A DNA stretch of 64,000 bases from Perognathus longimembris pacificus (taxonomy: Eukaryota; Chordata; Mammalia; Rodentia; Heteromyidae): assembly GCF_023159225.1 (NCBI RefSeq), contig NC_063188.1, positions 37,996,021 to 38,060,020 of the forward strand. The letters are read 5' to 3'. This document shows, piece by piece, positions 25,165 through 37,847 of this stretch (position 1 is its first letter; every line of letters begins with the position of its first letter). A program made the translations under genes and the position numbers. The notes under the pieces were generated by a model. The model saw only the letters and a program-made list of their open reading frames with translations. It searched no databases and had not been told where the DNA came from.

Positions 25165-25377
25165 TGTTGGGTTTTTTTTTTTTTTTGGTCAGTCCTGGGG
25201 CTTGGACTCAGGGCCTGAGCACTGTCCCTGGCTTGTTTTTGCTCAAGGCTAGCACTCTTCCACTTCAGCCACAGCGCCACTTCTGGCCATTTTCTGTATA
25301 TGTGGTGCTGGGGAATTGAACCCAGGGCCTCATGTATACGAGGCAAGCACTCTTGCCACTAGGCCATATCCCCAGCC
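25165..25377 (-). mobile_element. Full-length ID-like SINE with long target-site duplication
   Basis: Minus orientation. The 18-base repeat CTCTTTATTACTATTTTA flanks it at 25147-25164 and 25378-25395, without mismatch. Confidence 0.95.
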
Positions 25378-25879
25378 CTCTTTATTACTATTTTAATCTT
25401 GCTTTTTATATATATGCCTGGACTTTGAACTTGGCTTTTTGCTTGCTCAGCTTGCTTGCTAGGCTAGTGATAGACTACAGGGAGCCCTGGATTTAAAAAC
25501 AATATCTTTATTGTAAAGGTGATGAATGAGGGGTTACAGTTACATAAGTAAGGTTGATAATGAGAAGCCCTAGATTTTTCTGTTTATTTTAGACATGGAT
25601 TTTCAATGACTTTTCTGCCTAGGCCGATTGTGAAGTAGGAGCCTCTAGATGTCAAACTTTTGAGTACCTGGAATTAATGACATAAACTACTAACCTAGAT
25701 AGTAGTTTCTTAATTCAGGAAATAAGACCTTTTGCATTTTAAGATACCAACTCTCAGGAGCTTTGCTGAATTCCTTACCCATATCTTAAGTGTATCTTGT
25801 TACCTTGTTCATCAGTTTGCTTGACTTGTCTTTCTTGTCATTATTTTAAGTCGGCTTTGAATTCTTTGGCATTTCAGTC

Positions 25880-26560
25880 CTTTATTTTTTATTTTAATTT
25901 AAAAATGCTTTATAGTTTTTCCAACATATTTTTATAAGATACATTAAGATATAATTTACATAAGATAAAATATGATTTTTTCCAATTTATTGTTATTTTA
26001 GTGGTGATAGTGTGGTTAATTTTACATCCATCTGGAAGTAAGTGCATTTCCTTTCTTATAGTGTCATCTGTTCCCTCATTTTTTCCCATTCCCTCTCTCC
26101 CATCTCAACCCATGAGTTGCACAGTTCACTTTAATCAATGTCTGGTGCAGCCAGTGCACTCCACTGCTGTACTTTAAAATCAGACTTTAAAAACATACAT
26201 GTTACTTTTATAGCATGTCTACAGCACTGTGCTTCCTTCCACCCTCTCCTCCCAAACAATCTGTATCTTCAGTGATCATTCCTCATTCCTTTATTGTTAA
26301 GATCCTGGCAAACACTCTGGGCATTTCATATCGCTAAAATCATGAAGTATGTGGTCAGTTATGATTAGCTTATTCACTTTGTGTTTCTTTAGGATTCATT
26401 CACATAGTAGGAAACATCAGTGCTTCATCTCTTCTTGTTATCAAGTACTGGTATACTGTAAGGTATACCAGTTTCATATATCTATACATCATGTGGAGAT
26501 TTCTTTTGGGAATATAACCAGAAGAGAAATTGATTTTATTTGGTCCTATTATTACTGTGG
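25880..26560 (-). mobile_element. 5'-truncated L1, 3' UTR and ORF2 end
   Basis: The polypyrimidine 3' UTR line (CCCTCATTTTTTCCCATTCC at 26074) and the GTTGCACAGTTCA line match other minus-strand L1 tails of the window. It interrupts the duplication alignment: copy 1 is continuous at 2085. Confidence 0.75.
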
Positions 26561-27219
26561 AGTTAAAAGCTTTGGTCAAAGTCATATTGTCTTTTTCATA
26601 TATCTTGTGTCCCTAGGTTGTAATTTACATTTCTGTTGAGCTGATTTCTTAGTAATCAGTTTTCTCTTGATGAGTTAATCTGCATTATATCTAAAAGGGA
26701 AGACAGTGAACTAGCACAACAGAAACAAATATGGCAAAGTGGTGGTGTATGCACTCTGTGGGCACGACTAGTCAAGGGTCAGTTGTGAGTACTTAGGCTG
26801 GCTGTATTCTCTTTAGAATCTTCTTTTCAGTACACTTATGGAACTGCTACTGACTCCATCAAGCTTTATTGCTTGTGAGCTAGGAAGCTTCTTTTTTGAT
26901 CCAGAGTCTGATGTTTGTGTAGCTGAGGCAGCAAATTTTCTAGCCTAGTGGTTTTCTGTGAGTGCACAGGAGAGTTGAGGAAACAGAACCTTGACAACTG
27001 CTCTAGAGAATGCACTGCTCATCACTCTGCCCAAAGATACCAATCCATAACATGTATATAAAATGGGATCATGAGAAACTGTTGTAAGAAATTATAATTC
27101 TTTTCCTTGAAATGTTCTAGATTTTTCCTCTGAAATTTCTGTCTGTAAGTATTGTGATCTTTCAATATGACCCTATCTTTTTTGCACATTTAATTTTTAG
27201 TGCCATAAGATTTTATTTT

Positions 27220-27428
27220 ATTATTATTATTATTTTGGCCAGTCCTGGGGCTTGGACTCAGGGCCTGAGCACTGTCCCTGGCTTCTTTTTGCTCAAGGCT
27301 AGCACTCTGCCACTTGAGCCACAGCCATTTTCTGGCCATTTTCTGTATATGTGGTGCTGGGGAATTGAACCCAGGGCCTCATGTATAGGAGGCAAGCACT
27401 CTTGCCACTAGGCCATATCCACAGCCCC
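27220..27428 (-). mobile_element. ID-like SINE present only in copy 2
   Basis: Minus orientation, with CCATAAGATTTTA flanks at about 27203 and 27427. The empty site is in copy 1 at 2638 (GCCATAAGATG), so insertion followed duplication. Confidence 0.93.
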
Positions 27429-28401
27429 ATAAGATTTTAAATTTTATCTTTTTCTGTGTTTACCCTATAGATTTTCTAAACTATATGTTAGATAAGATGT
27501 TTTTATTTTTTGTTTCATTGCACTTTGTGGATCAAATCCATGGCCTTGTGCATGCTAGGAAAACACTTTACCACTGTATGTCTCCAGCTTAAAATTACTG
27601 CTGAAAAGAATTCTCATTCCCTTACATGGAGGATGACAATATCTTGGTGTCAGTTCTTCATATATATTTACTCATTTGCTCATTACTAGCAGCTGTAGGC
27701 ACAAAGTAGCTTTAGAATTACTAACCACTAACACAAATGAAAACAGATTTTTTTAACTATTGTGCACAGCTCTTTTGTCTTTAGTCTTAAAGAATCTGAA
27801 AAAGTATTAAAGTATTGTTTTCCAAACTTGCTTAGCTTAAATACTTAATTTATTATCATTCTTCTTTGACTTTCAGCCTCTCCTCTCTCCAGTATCCTCC
27901 ACAGAGAACTAGTTCAAGGACCCTCAGTATAAATTTCTATTCAAAAACCGTGTGCCCAAGTTCCTTGTATTACATAGTAAATTATTTTCACATATGTTCA
28001 CAGACTGTTCTATAATGAAGATTTCTGGTACTTACAGGTATATAGTTTTAAAGATATTACCATTGAGAAAACCACAAATGTTCAGGATGCATAAATTTCA
28101 CTATTATTTTGTACATTCTTGTACTTTCCCTCAAATTCTGCATACCTTCTACTGTACATAACTAAAGTTTTTACTTTGTCATTTATATTATGCAAATAGC
28201 ATAATATTCTTCTCTTAGGAGGAATGCCATAAATTATTTTCTTGCTTTGGAGAAAACAATTTGGTTTGGGGGCAATAGAACAAATTTGGGCATGGCAAGA
28301 TTCAAAGTTCACATAACAATTTAAACAAAACTGAAGATAATGTGCACCTCTAAGAACTCCACATCTGTTGAACTGTGCAGTGAGTGCTCAAGAATTAATT
28401 T

Positions 28402-28902
28402 TTTTTGCCAGTCCTAGAGCTTGAACTCAGGGCCTGAGCATTTTTTTTAAGTTTTTTTTTTAAATTCTTTTCTTTATTGTCAAAGTGATGTACAGAGGGG
28501 TTACAGTTTCACATGTAAAGTAGTGCACACATTTCTTTTTTCTTTGCCAGTCCTGGGCTTGGACTCAGGGCCTGAACACTGTCCCTGGTTTCTTTTTGCT
28601 CAAGGCTAGCACTCTGCCAGTTGAGCCACAGTGCCCCTTCTGGCCTTTTCTATATTATGTGGTGCTGGGGAATCGAACCCAGGGCTTCATGTATACAAGG
28701 CAAGCACTCTTGCCACTAGGCCATAGTCCCAGCCCCGGGCCTGAGCATTGTCCTTGAGCTCTGTTTGCTCAAGGCTATCACTCTACCACTTGAGCCACAG
28801 TGCCAGTTTGGTTTTTTCTGTGTATGTGGTACCGAGGAATTGAACCCAGGGCTTCATGCATGCTAAGGAATCACTCTACCACTAGGCCAAACTTCCGGCC
28901 CC
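28402..28902 (-). mobile_element. Older SINE split by a nested L1-tail/SINE insertion
   Basis: A minus-strand SINE starts at 28402 (GCCAGTCCTAGAGCTTGAAC), is broken after CAGGGCCTGAGCA at 28440, and resumes at 28736 with GGGCCTGAGCATTGTCC. The inserted part is a short L1 3' tail (28445-28530) plus a complete younger SINE. Copy 1 has no SINE here (3845), so the whole stack came after duplication. Confidence 0.88.
28532..28735 (-). mobile_element. Younger ID-like SINE nested inside an older SINE
   Basis: A complete minus-strand SINE (GCCAGTCCTGGGCTTGGACT up to CATAGTCCCAGCCCC). The short repeat GGGCCTGAGCA is on both sides of the nested block, partly because it belongs to the SINE family itself. 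Confidence 0.85.
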
Positions 28903-30744
28903 AGGAATTTAAATTTTTTGTTTCAGAAACTTGTAGTGATTTTTAAATTCATCATTATCTTTACCACATGTGGAAAAATATGTATTCTAAATCATCTGTA
29001 GATTTTTTTTTTTTTGCTGTAGTAATCCAATTTTAAGTCAGGGACTTTCACTTGTTAGGCAGATTTTATACTACTTCAGTCCATGCCCCCAGTCCTATTA
29101 GATTTAGTTTTTTTAGACAGTGTCTTGTGTTCTTTCTAGGCCATCTATAGACCACAGTGCATCTTATCTCTGTCTCCCATGTAGCCAGGATTACACACTG
29201 CACTACTAGTTTGTTGAGATGGAGTCTCCATAATGTTTTGCAAAGACCATAGTCTTCTCAACCCCTGCCTCCCATTAGCTGGGATTACAGCTGTGAGCCA
29301 CCATGGCTGATATCTAGATATTTTTCTACTAATTGATACAGTGTAAGTGCTATATAAATAGTTCTTACTGTGTTTATGAAATAATGACAAATAAAAGCTT
29401 ATTCATGTTCAATATACAATTTTGCCCTAGTATTTCCATAGGCAGTGGGTTGAACCCATAAGATGCAGGACCTGCAGATACAGATAACACCTTATTGTTG
29501 GTGTGGATATTCAAAAGAGTATGTGACTCATTGAATGTGACATGCATTGAAAGAAATCTAACTCCTTACTTATTCCTTTTTTTTCTTTTCTAAATTGTTT
29601 CCATTTCTTTCCTCTTCTTTCCTATCCTTTACCTATCAGGATATTCAGTTACTTCATCTTATGGCCTAAATTTTCCTATACTTACATCGCACAGATGAGC
29701 ATGTACAAGTTTTAAAATTGCTTTCTTACATACTTTAAAGTCCAGTATCCCACAGAGTTGCTCCTCATATTTTCCCACTCATTTCAGAGCCATCCATATA
29801 TATAGATATACATATGGATATATATGTATATATAACATCAATATTATCATGTTGTTGTCTGAGTAAACTGTCAAGTTTTTTAAAAATTGCATTTTAATTT
29901 AGGTTAAGAATTATTGACATCTTTTCCATGTGAACTTGTCATGGAAGAAGATAGCAAATTGGAGTAGCATTGGTTGTAAGTATTTAAAATGTCCCAGAAG
30001 CTTTTTTTAAACCAGGTTACGGGCACATCCACAATTGAACCCCTCAACAAAGCTGTCTACAAATACAGAGGTGTGTGCAGAGTTTGTGAAATGGCATGTA
30101 CTGTTCATTCTGCAATGGAATTCAGTATCCTTTTGTTGTAGCTGGTGAAAAATAATCCTTCTTCCCTGAAAAGCAATCCCTTTCTTACAAGGAGGTTTGA
30201 TCTTTGTTGCAAATAAAAGAATCACAGTACTTGGCAAATGAGGTGCGATTAGCTTCTCTTGAATGTTAATCTATTAAACAAAACCATTACATATTTTGTT
30301 CTCTTTTCTCTTTTTATTTTTTGTACCTATCATGGGGCTTGAACTCAGGGTGGCCCTGGATCTGAGCTTTTTTACTTATGTCTAGTGCTGTACTGCTTCA
30401 ACTACATCTTCACTTCCAGGCTTTTGGTGATTAATTTAAGATGTGTCTCATGTACTTTGCTGCCTGGCCTGGTTTTCACCTATGATGCTCAGATTTCAGT
30501 TTCCTAAGTAACTAGAATTACAGGTATGGGCCTCCAGTGCCTGCCTCTTTTTTTTCTTGTTTTATGATGTGGGTATAACACTGTTTGCTCATTAAACACT
30601 TAAGTATCATAAACAACAAGGAAAATGCTAACATTAATGCATATTTTCATTTTTCTTGGGCATATAGAGGTAGGATTGCTGTGAGAATGGATATCTATGT
30701 TTAACTTCTTAAGAAATCACCAAACTTATAATCTCAGATCTACT

Positions 30745-32062
30745 AATTTTTTAATTTGAATTTTATGTGATGTACAGGTAACAGTTACATAAGTCAGTTA
30801 ATGTATACCTTTTTTGAACAGTGTTATTCCTTCCCTCATTTTCTCTCACTTTTTCCCATTCCCTTTCTGCTCAGGTTGTAAAGTTCATTTCCACCATAGT
30901 GTCTAGTGAATCACTGCTGAACTGATTCACCCTTTGTTCCACATTTCTGTTATTCCCTCTTCCCCTTCCTCAAACAGATAAACTTGTACACAAGACAAAG
31001 TATACAGAAATAAAAAATAGTTACAAAAGGGACTAAATCAAAGGGAAAAAAGCATAATAAATAACTTCAAACAGTACAATAAAATAAAACCTCTTGTTTC
31101 CATTCCTTGGAGTTCTTTTCAATAAGCATCATTTTATATGGTCATATGCACAAAGCTGTTGAGCCATTGTGATCCTTTCCCAAGAATATCCTCCTTTGTT
31201 GCCACTGTGCAAATGCTTAGAGTGCTGTATAATTAATCATGTCCAAGTGTAATTATTTGTCTTTTGCTATGCATTGGATTAATTTTTAGATTTATAGCCA
31301 TAGTCTAGTTATTACATATGAAAGAAACCATGCAGCCTATGTTTCTTTGGGTTTGGCTTACTTAATATAATTTTTTTCTAAATATTTCCATTTCCTTATG
31401 ATGGAGCAATGTCATTTTTTCTGATGGAAGCATAGAATTCCATTGTGAATATATACCATATCTTCTGGATCCTTTCATCCACTGAGGGGCTTTTGGGTTG
31501 ATTCCATATCGTAAGTATGGTAAATGCTGCAATGAGCAAGGTTGGCTGGTGGTTTAGTGTGGGCTGGTTTGTGGTCTTTTGGATAAATACCCAGCAGTGG
31601 GATTGCTGGGTCATAGGGAAGCTCTATGTTTATTCTTTTGAAGAACCTCCATATTGCTTTCCAGAATGCTTGGGACATAGCTAGAAAGATAAATAGAAAG
31701 CCCACAGAATGGGAGAAGACCTTTACTAGCTATCCATCAGACAATTATCTTGTATCTAAACTATACTTAGAGCTAAAAAATAAGCCCCCCAAACCAAATC
31801 CTCAAAGAAACAACAACCCCATTAATAAGTGGGCTAATGACTTAGACTTCTCTACAGAAGAAATAAGTGTCTAATAGATACATGAAAAAAAGTTAAACAT
31901 CTCTGGCAAAAAAGAAATGCAAACCAAAACAACATTAAGATTACACCTCACCCTAGTTAGAATGGCCTTCATCAAGAAAACGAATAGCAGATACCTGTGG
32001 GGATGTGTCCATAGGGGACAATACTACACTGTTGGAGGCAATGTGAACTTGTTCAACTGACT
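30745..32062 (-). mobile_element. Twin-primed L1 insertion A (3' part minus, 5' part inverted)
   Basis: 30745-31680 is the minus-strand 3' UTR and ORF2 end. 31681-32062 is plus-strand ORF2 sequence from just upstream in the element (the ATTAATAAGTGGGCTAATGA line, the TTAGAATGGCCTTCATCAAG line, ending GAACTTGTTCAA). The plus part ends where the minus part begins in L1 order, as expected if the 5' part was inverted during insertion. Reading frames are broken. Confidence 0.8.
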
Positions 32063-32149
32063 CTACCTATTTGATTTGCCATCAGCAATGTCTGTGTCTC
32101 CACTTTCTCTACATATGCAACAGCATTAGTTATTTTCTCTCACTTCTGA

Positions 32150-35100
32150 ATTTTTAAATTAATTTATTTATTGTCAAAGTGATGTAGAGGTGTTACACTT
32201 TCATATATAAAGCCGTGAGTACATTTCTTATCGAATGTGTTAACCTCCTTCCTCATTTTTCTCCCACTTTGCTCCCTCTCCAATTCCCTCCACCACTACC
32301 CCCAGTTGCACAGGTGGTTTACAGCATATTGTCTTGTAAGTATTGCTGTTGCATTGGTTCACCTTTTATACTTTGTCCCTTCCCTGGTTCTGATAAACCT
32401 ATATACAATAACCATGCTCCAAAATCAGTTGCAGTGACATCAGGGGTAAATGCATGTGTAAGAAAGACTAAAGAAAAAAGGCATAATTTCACATGGTATG
32501 TTGAAAATAACGACAATGATAAACCACTTATTTCCATAACTTGGAGTTCATTTAGCTTGGCATCATCTTATGTGTTCATATGGACATAGCTATTGAGCTA
32601 CTGTGATCTTCTGTTAGGGCTATCCTAGACATGTACTAATTATTACCAATGAGGGAAACCATAGAGTTTATGTTTCTGTGGGTCTGACTCATTTCACTTA
32701 GTATGATTGTTTCCAAGTCTTTCTGTTTCCTTGCGAATGGGGTAATATCATTCTTTCTGACAGAAGCATAGAATTCCATTGTGTACATGCACCACATTTT
32801 CTTGATCCATTCATCTACAGAGGGGCATCTGAGGTTGGTTCCATATTTTAACGATGGTAAATTGTGCTGTGATGAACATAGTTGTGATGGTAGTTTTAGT
32901 GTGGTCTTCCTTATAATCCTTTGGGTAAATGCCCAAAAGTGGGGTTGCTGGGTCATAGGACAGCTCTATGTTTAGCCTTTTGAGGAAACTCCACACTGCT
33001 TTCCAGAGTGGTTGAACAAGTTTACACTCCCAACAGTGTAGTAGTGCTCCCTTTTGGCCACATCCCTGCCAGCATCTGTTCTGATCAGTTTTCTTGATAA
33101 TGGGCATTCTTACTGGGGTGAGGTGGAATCTTAATGTTGTTTTGAGTTGCATTTCTTTTATGGCCAGTGATGTTGAGCATTTCTTCTTGTGCCTCTTGGC
33201 CATTCTCATTTCCTCTTCAGAGAAGTCTCTCTTTAAATCTTCAGCTCATTTATTAAGGCGGCAGTTGTTTCTTTGAAGATTTGGTTTCAGGGAATTTAAT
33301 TTGAGTTCTATGTATATTTTAGATATGAGGTACTTGTCGGTTGTACAGCCAGTAAAGATCTTCTCCCAATCTGAGGGTTTTTCGTTTATCTTGCAAGCTA
33401 TGTCATTTGCTGTGCAGAAGCTCTGCAGTTTGATGCAATCCCATGTCCAACCTTTCTTTGATGTGTTATGATTCTGGGCCTTTATTAAGAAAGTTTCTAT
33501 GCCTTTCTTAAGAAAGTTTCAACCTGTGCCAAGGAGCCCAAGTGTTTCTCCTATTCCTTCCTGCAATGTTGTAAAGTTGCCCTCTTTTACTTCGAAGCCT
33601 TTGATCCATTTGGAATTGATTCTGGTACAGGGTGATATGTAAGGATCTAGCTTCAGTTTGTTACAGTGTTTAACCAATTTTGCCAGCACCATTTTTTGAA
33701 GAAGCTGTCTTTCTTACATCCCGTTTTTAGCTCCTTTATCAAAAATTAAGTGGTCATAGGTCTGCAGGTTCATTTCTGCATCTTTAGTTTTATTCCATTG
33801 GTCCTCAGACCTGTTCTTGTGCCAATACCAAGCTGTTTTTATTACTATAACTTTGTAATAGAGTTTAAAGTTTGGTAATGATATTCCTCCAACACTGTTC
33901 TTCCTGCTTAGGTTTGTTTTTGCTCTTCAGGATATTTTATTGTTCCATATGAATTTTTGGATTGCTTCTTAGAATGCTGTTGGGATATTGATGGGTATTG
34001 CATTGAAATTGAAAATAGCCTTTGGCAATATTGCCATTTTCACAATGTTAATCTTCCCAATCAAGGAGCATGTGAGGTTTTTCCATTTTCTTAGTTCTGC
34101 TTTAATTTCCTTTTTCAGGTTTTTAAAGTTTTCATCATAGAGGTCTTTCACTTCTTTGGTTAAGGTTATTCTTAAGTATTTTATTTTTTTGAGGCTATTG
34201 CAAAAGGTTGCTTTCCTGAATTCAGCCCCGCTTTTTGCATTGTTGGCATACAGAAAAGCTATTGATTTTTGAGGATTTATTTTATATCCTGCTATGTGGG
34301 TCGTTTGCTTGATAGATTTTTATTCCAGCTTTTCACTTTCAGAATCTGTTTGCTTTTGTGGGTAAGATATTTCTCTTTTTTTTCATTTCTGTATTGTCAG
34401 TGATGTACAGAGGGGTTACAGATTCATATGTAGGGCAGTGTGTACATTTCTTATCCAACTTTGTTACTGCCTCCCTTATTTTTGCCCTGCCTTCCCCTGT
34501 CCCCATTTCTTCCCCTCCCCTGAGTTGTAGAGAATGTCCATTATCAAGAACACTGATAATAACAGATGCTGGTGTGGATGTGCCCAAAAGGGGAACACTA
34601 CTACACTGTTGGTGGTTGTGTAAACTTGTTCAACCACTCTGGAAAGCAGTATGGAGGTTCCTCAAAAGGCTAACTATCCATCTCCCCTGTGACCCAGCAG
34701 CCCCTCTTTTGTGCATCTACCCAAAAGATTACAAGCAAGACCACACCAAAGCCACCAGCACAACTATGTTCATCACAGCACAATTTACCATCTCTAAAAT
34801 ATGGAACCAACCTCAGATGCCCCTCAGTAGATGAATGGACTAAGAAAATGTGGTACATATATACAATGGAATTCTATGCCTCTATCAGAAAGAATGACAT
34901 TGCCTCAGTTGTAAGGAAATGGAAGAACTTGGGAAAAATCATACTAAGTGAAGTGAGCCAGACCCACAGAAACATAGACTCTATGGTTTCCCTCATGAGG
35001 AATAATTAGTACATGTGTAGGATAATCCTAGCAGAAGATCACAACAGCAATGTCCATATGAACACATAAGGTGATATTAAGTGAAATGAACTCCAAGTTA

Positions 35101-35650
35101 TGAAAACAAGTGGTTTATCATTGTTGTTATTTTCAACATACCATGTGAAATTAGACCCCTTTTCTTTTATCTTTCTTTCCCATGATTTTACCCCTGATGT
35201 CACTATAACTGATTTTTGTACCCTGGATATTGTATATATGTGTATTAAAACTAGGGAAGGAAAAGGGAATACCAAAATCGAGAGACAAAGGATAAAATGA
35301 CAAACCAATGCAGCAGCAATATTTACAAAACTATATGGTATAAACCAAAGATGTATCTCTTGAAGACAGCAGAAAGATGGATCTTGCTTTTTGATCCAAC
35401 TTGTTAGTCTATGTCATTTAATTGGAGAAGTCCATTAATATTGAAAGTTAGGATTGAGAGGTGTTTGTTAGTTCCATTCATTGTATATATCTTTTTAAGG
35501 GCTGTGCCTTTTCAATTCCTGCTCTAATAATCTGTTTTTTTTTTTAAATTTAGAATCCATTCTCTGGCAGTATCATGTTGATTTTCAATGTGTAGAACAT
35601 CTTTGAGGATTTTCTGTAACACTGGTTCCTCTCACTTTTATTGGCATGTT
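32150..35650 (-). mobile_element. Decayed host L1 with an internal deletion, interrupted by insertion B
   Basis: The minus-strand 3' tail starts near 32150. ORF2 runs upward through the C-terminal Cys region (32811-33209) to the late RT region near 34320. It then jumps directly to endonuclease-region sequence at about 34322-34363 (compare 63735-63780) and continues at 35362-35640. About 2 kb between the RT and endonuclease parts is therefore missing. Insertion B lies inside at 34374-35347. Many stops and frameshifts make it a dead element. Confidence 0.75.
34374..35347 (-). mobile_element. Twin-primed L1 insertion B inside a host L1
   Basis: 34374-34527 is a minus-strand L1 3' tail. 34528-35347 is the immediately preceding part of the L1 in plus orientation (ORF2 end at 34570-35009, then 3' UTR, ending GGTATAAACC). 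The flanks AAGATATTTCTCTT (34364) and AAGATGTATCTCTT (35348) form a 14-base target-site duplication with two differences. Confidence 0.87.
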
Positions 35651-35977
35651 TATTTTCACACTAGAGACTTGAAATCAGACCCTTGTGTTTTTTACCTAAG
35701 CACTCAGTCATTTGAACCACATCCCAAACTTTTTTGCTAACATTATTTTTCAGATCAGCTCATACATAATTTGGCCCAGATTGACCTCAGACAGCTAATC
35801 TCCTACCTCTGCCTCCTGCATAAGTGAAACTGTAAGTGTGAATCGTCACTTCTGGCTTATTCTTCCTTTTAGCCAGCCTTGAGCCTTCACCCTCCTCTGT
35901 TCCTTCTAAGTAGCTTGAATCACAAGCATGGGACATTATGTCTGATACTATTCTCATTTTAGAAAATGACTATCCAT

Positions 35978-36092
35978 TTTTTTTCTCAAATTTTTATTAT
36001 CAAACTGATGTACAGAGAGGTTACAGTGTCATACGTTGGGCATTGGATACATTTCTTGTACTGTTTGTTGCCTTGTCCCTCATGCCCCCCTC
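35978..36092 (-). mobile_element. Very short L1 3' tail with perfect target-site duplication
   Basis: Only about 112 bases of L1 3' UTR and tail. TGACTATCCATTTT flanks it at 35967-35980 and 36093-36106. Copy 1 shows the empty site at 5873 (GAGTATCCATTTTGG). Confidence 0.93.
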
Positions 36093-36264
36093 TGACTATC
36101 CATTTTGTACAAAATGGTATCATAGGTTAGTTTTAATTTGTATTTTCTTACTGACTTGTGATGCTAAGCACATTTTATCTATTTGTTAGTCATTTCTGTA
36201 TCAGTCCAGCTATGTTTATTAATGTCATTTGTAACTTTTATTAAATGGATTTTCTCTTTATATT

Positions 36265-36342
36265 GTATAAGTTATTTTACCCCCTTTAGTGAAGTAAAGA
36301 GGGGTTACAGTTTCATATGTAAGGCACTGTACATGTTATTTT
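36265..36342 (-). mobile_element. Very short L1 3' tail
   Basis: About 65 bases of L1 3' UTR (GAGGGGTTACAGTTTCATAT) between two similar GT.(A)AGTTATTTT/CATGTTATTTTTATG stretches. Copy 1 is uninterrupted at 6220-6245. Confidence 0.75.
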
Positions 36343-36523
36343 TATGTTCTGGATTTTAGATTTTATTAAATAGACAATACACAAATATTTTCACCAGTTT
36401 TGTAGCTAATGATTTTATTCAGTCCCCACAGTTATGAGATAATTTCTAATTTATATCTATAGAAATAGTTCTTTAGAGACTAATGTATACTTTGGCACGT
36501 ATTTATTTGGTTAACATTTTTCT

Positions 36524-37778
36524 TTTTTATTAACTAAATTTTGTTGACAAGGTGTTGTGCAAAAGGGGTACAGTTACATATAAGGCAGTGAGTACATTTC
36601 TTGTGATATCTTACACCCTCGTTTTTCTTTCCCTTCCCTAGATCAGGTAGGCATATATACAATACCCAGTGTACCAAAGTCATATACAGTAACCACGTAG
36701 CATATGCCAAAGGAAATTCACCTAGAACTTTAAATGTAACATCAACAATAGAATCCTCCTTCTTGGAGTTGTTTTTGCTTATACATAATGTAAGGTCGCT
36801 GACCCAAACCTGTGGAAATACCATTTGAAAAGAAGTTTTTTGTTTTTCAGACCTGGTTTCTACTGTGCTCCCCCACCCCCTGACCCTAACAGTTATATAT
36901 CAAGGAGACCATGCCCCTTTGTTCTCTGTGTTCTAGGTCTGTCTTGCTCAACATTATGTGTTCAAGCTCTGACCATTTCCCTGCGAATACAAATATTTTA
37001 TCATTTCTAATCGCTATGTAGTATTCCATTGTGTATAGGTACCACATTTTTTTGTATCCATTCATCTGTAGTGGGGCATCTGGGTTGTTTCCATATTTTG
37101 GCTATTGTGAATTGTGCAGCGATAAACATGGATGTGCAGATGTCTTTATGATATCCTGAGACATGGTGTTCAGGATATATGCCTAGGAGTGGTATGGCTG
37201 GGTCAAAGGGTATGTCTATGTTGAGCTTTTTGAGGAACTTCCATACTGTTCTCCAAAGTGGTTGTACTAATTTGCACTCCCACCAACAGTGGAGAAGGGT
37301 TCCCTGAAACTACTGAAGGACAGAGTAGGAGAGATGTTAGAACTTATAGGCACAGGTAGGAACTTCCTGAATATAGTCCCAGGGGCACAACAGATAGGGG
37401 AGAGACTCGACAAATGGGACTACTACAAAATAAAAAGTTTCTGCACAGCTAAAGACATAGCCACCAAACTAGAAAGACAGCCAACCATATGGGAAAAGAT
37501 CCCCACCAGCACAGCAACAGACAAAGGCTCAAAAACTCAAAAAACTAACCCCCTCCAAGCCCAGTAAACCAATTATTAAATGGGCAAAGGAGCTAAAGAG
37601 AAACTTCACAGGAGAAGAGATAAAAATTGCAAGGAAACATGTGAGGAAATGTCCAACATCCCTGGAAGTAAAGGAAATGCAAATAAAAACAACCCTGAGA
37701 TACCACCTCACTCCAGTTAGAATGGCCTATACTCTGAACTCAGGCAACAACAAATTCTTGAGAGGATGTGGGGAAATA
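36524..37778 (-). mobile_element. Twin-primed L1 insertion C, 60 bases upstream of PRAME-like gene 2 exon 1
   Basis: 36524-37290 is a minus-strand L1 3' UTR and ORF2 end (CACTCCCACCAACAGTGGAG at the top). 37291-37778 is plus-strand ORF2 from just upstream of it (LIGTGRNFLN, WDYYKIKSFCTAKDIA). The repeat GTTAACATTTTTCT (36510-36523) and GTTAACATTATTCT (37779-37792) is the target-site duplication. The empty site is in copy 1 at about 6402. The insertion lies between the gene 2 upstream region and its start exon. Confidence 0.92.
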
Positions 37779-37847
37779 GTTAACATTATTCTATGGCTAA
37801 ATTTTTAGATTTCTAATTGTTTCTCACCAAAATACAGGTGCATGAAT

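Noticed and set aside
34358..34834. 158-codon plus-strand open frame
   Set aside because: It starts in the minus L1 tail and runs across the inversion join into plus L1 ORF2, so it is a chance fusion inside a twin-primed L1. It is not a host gene.
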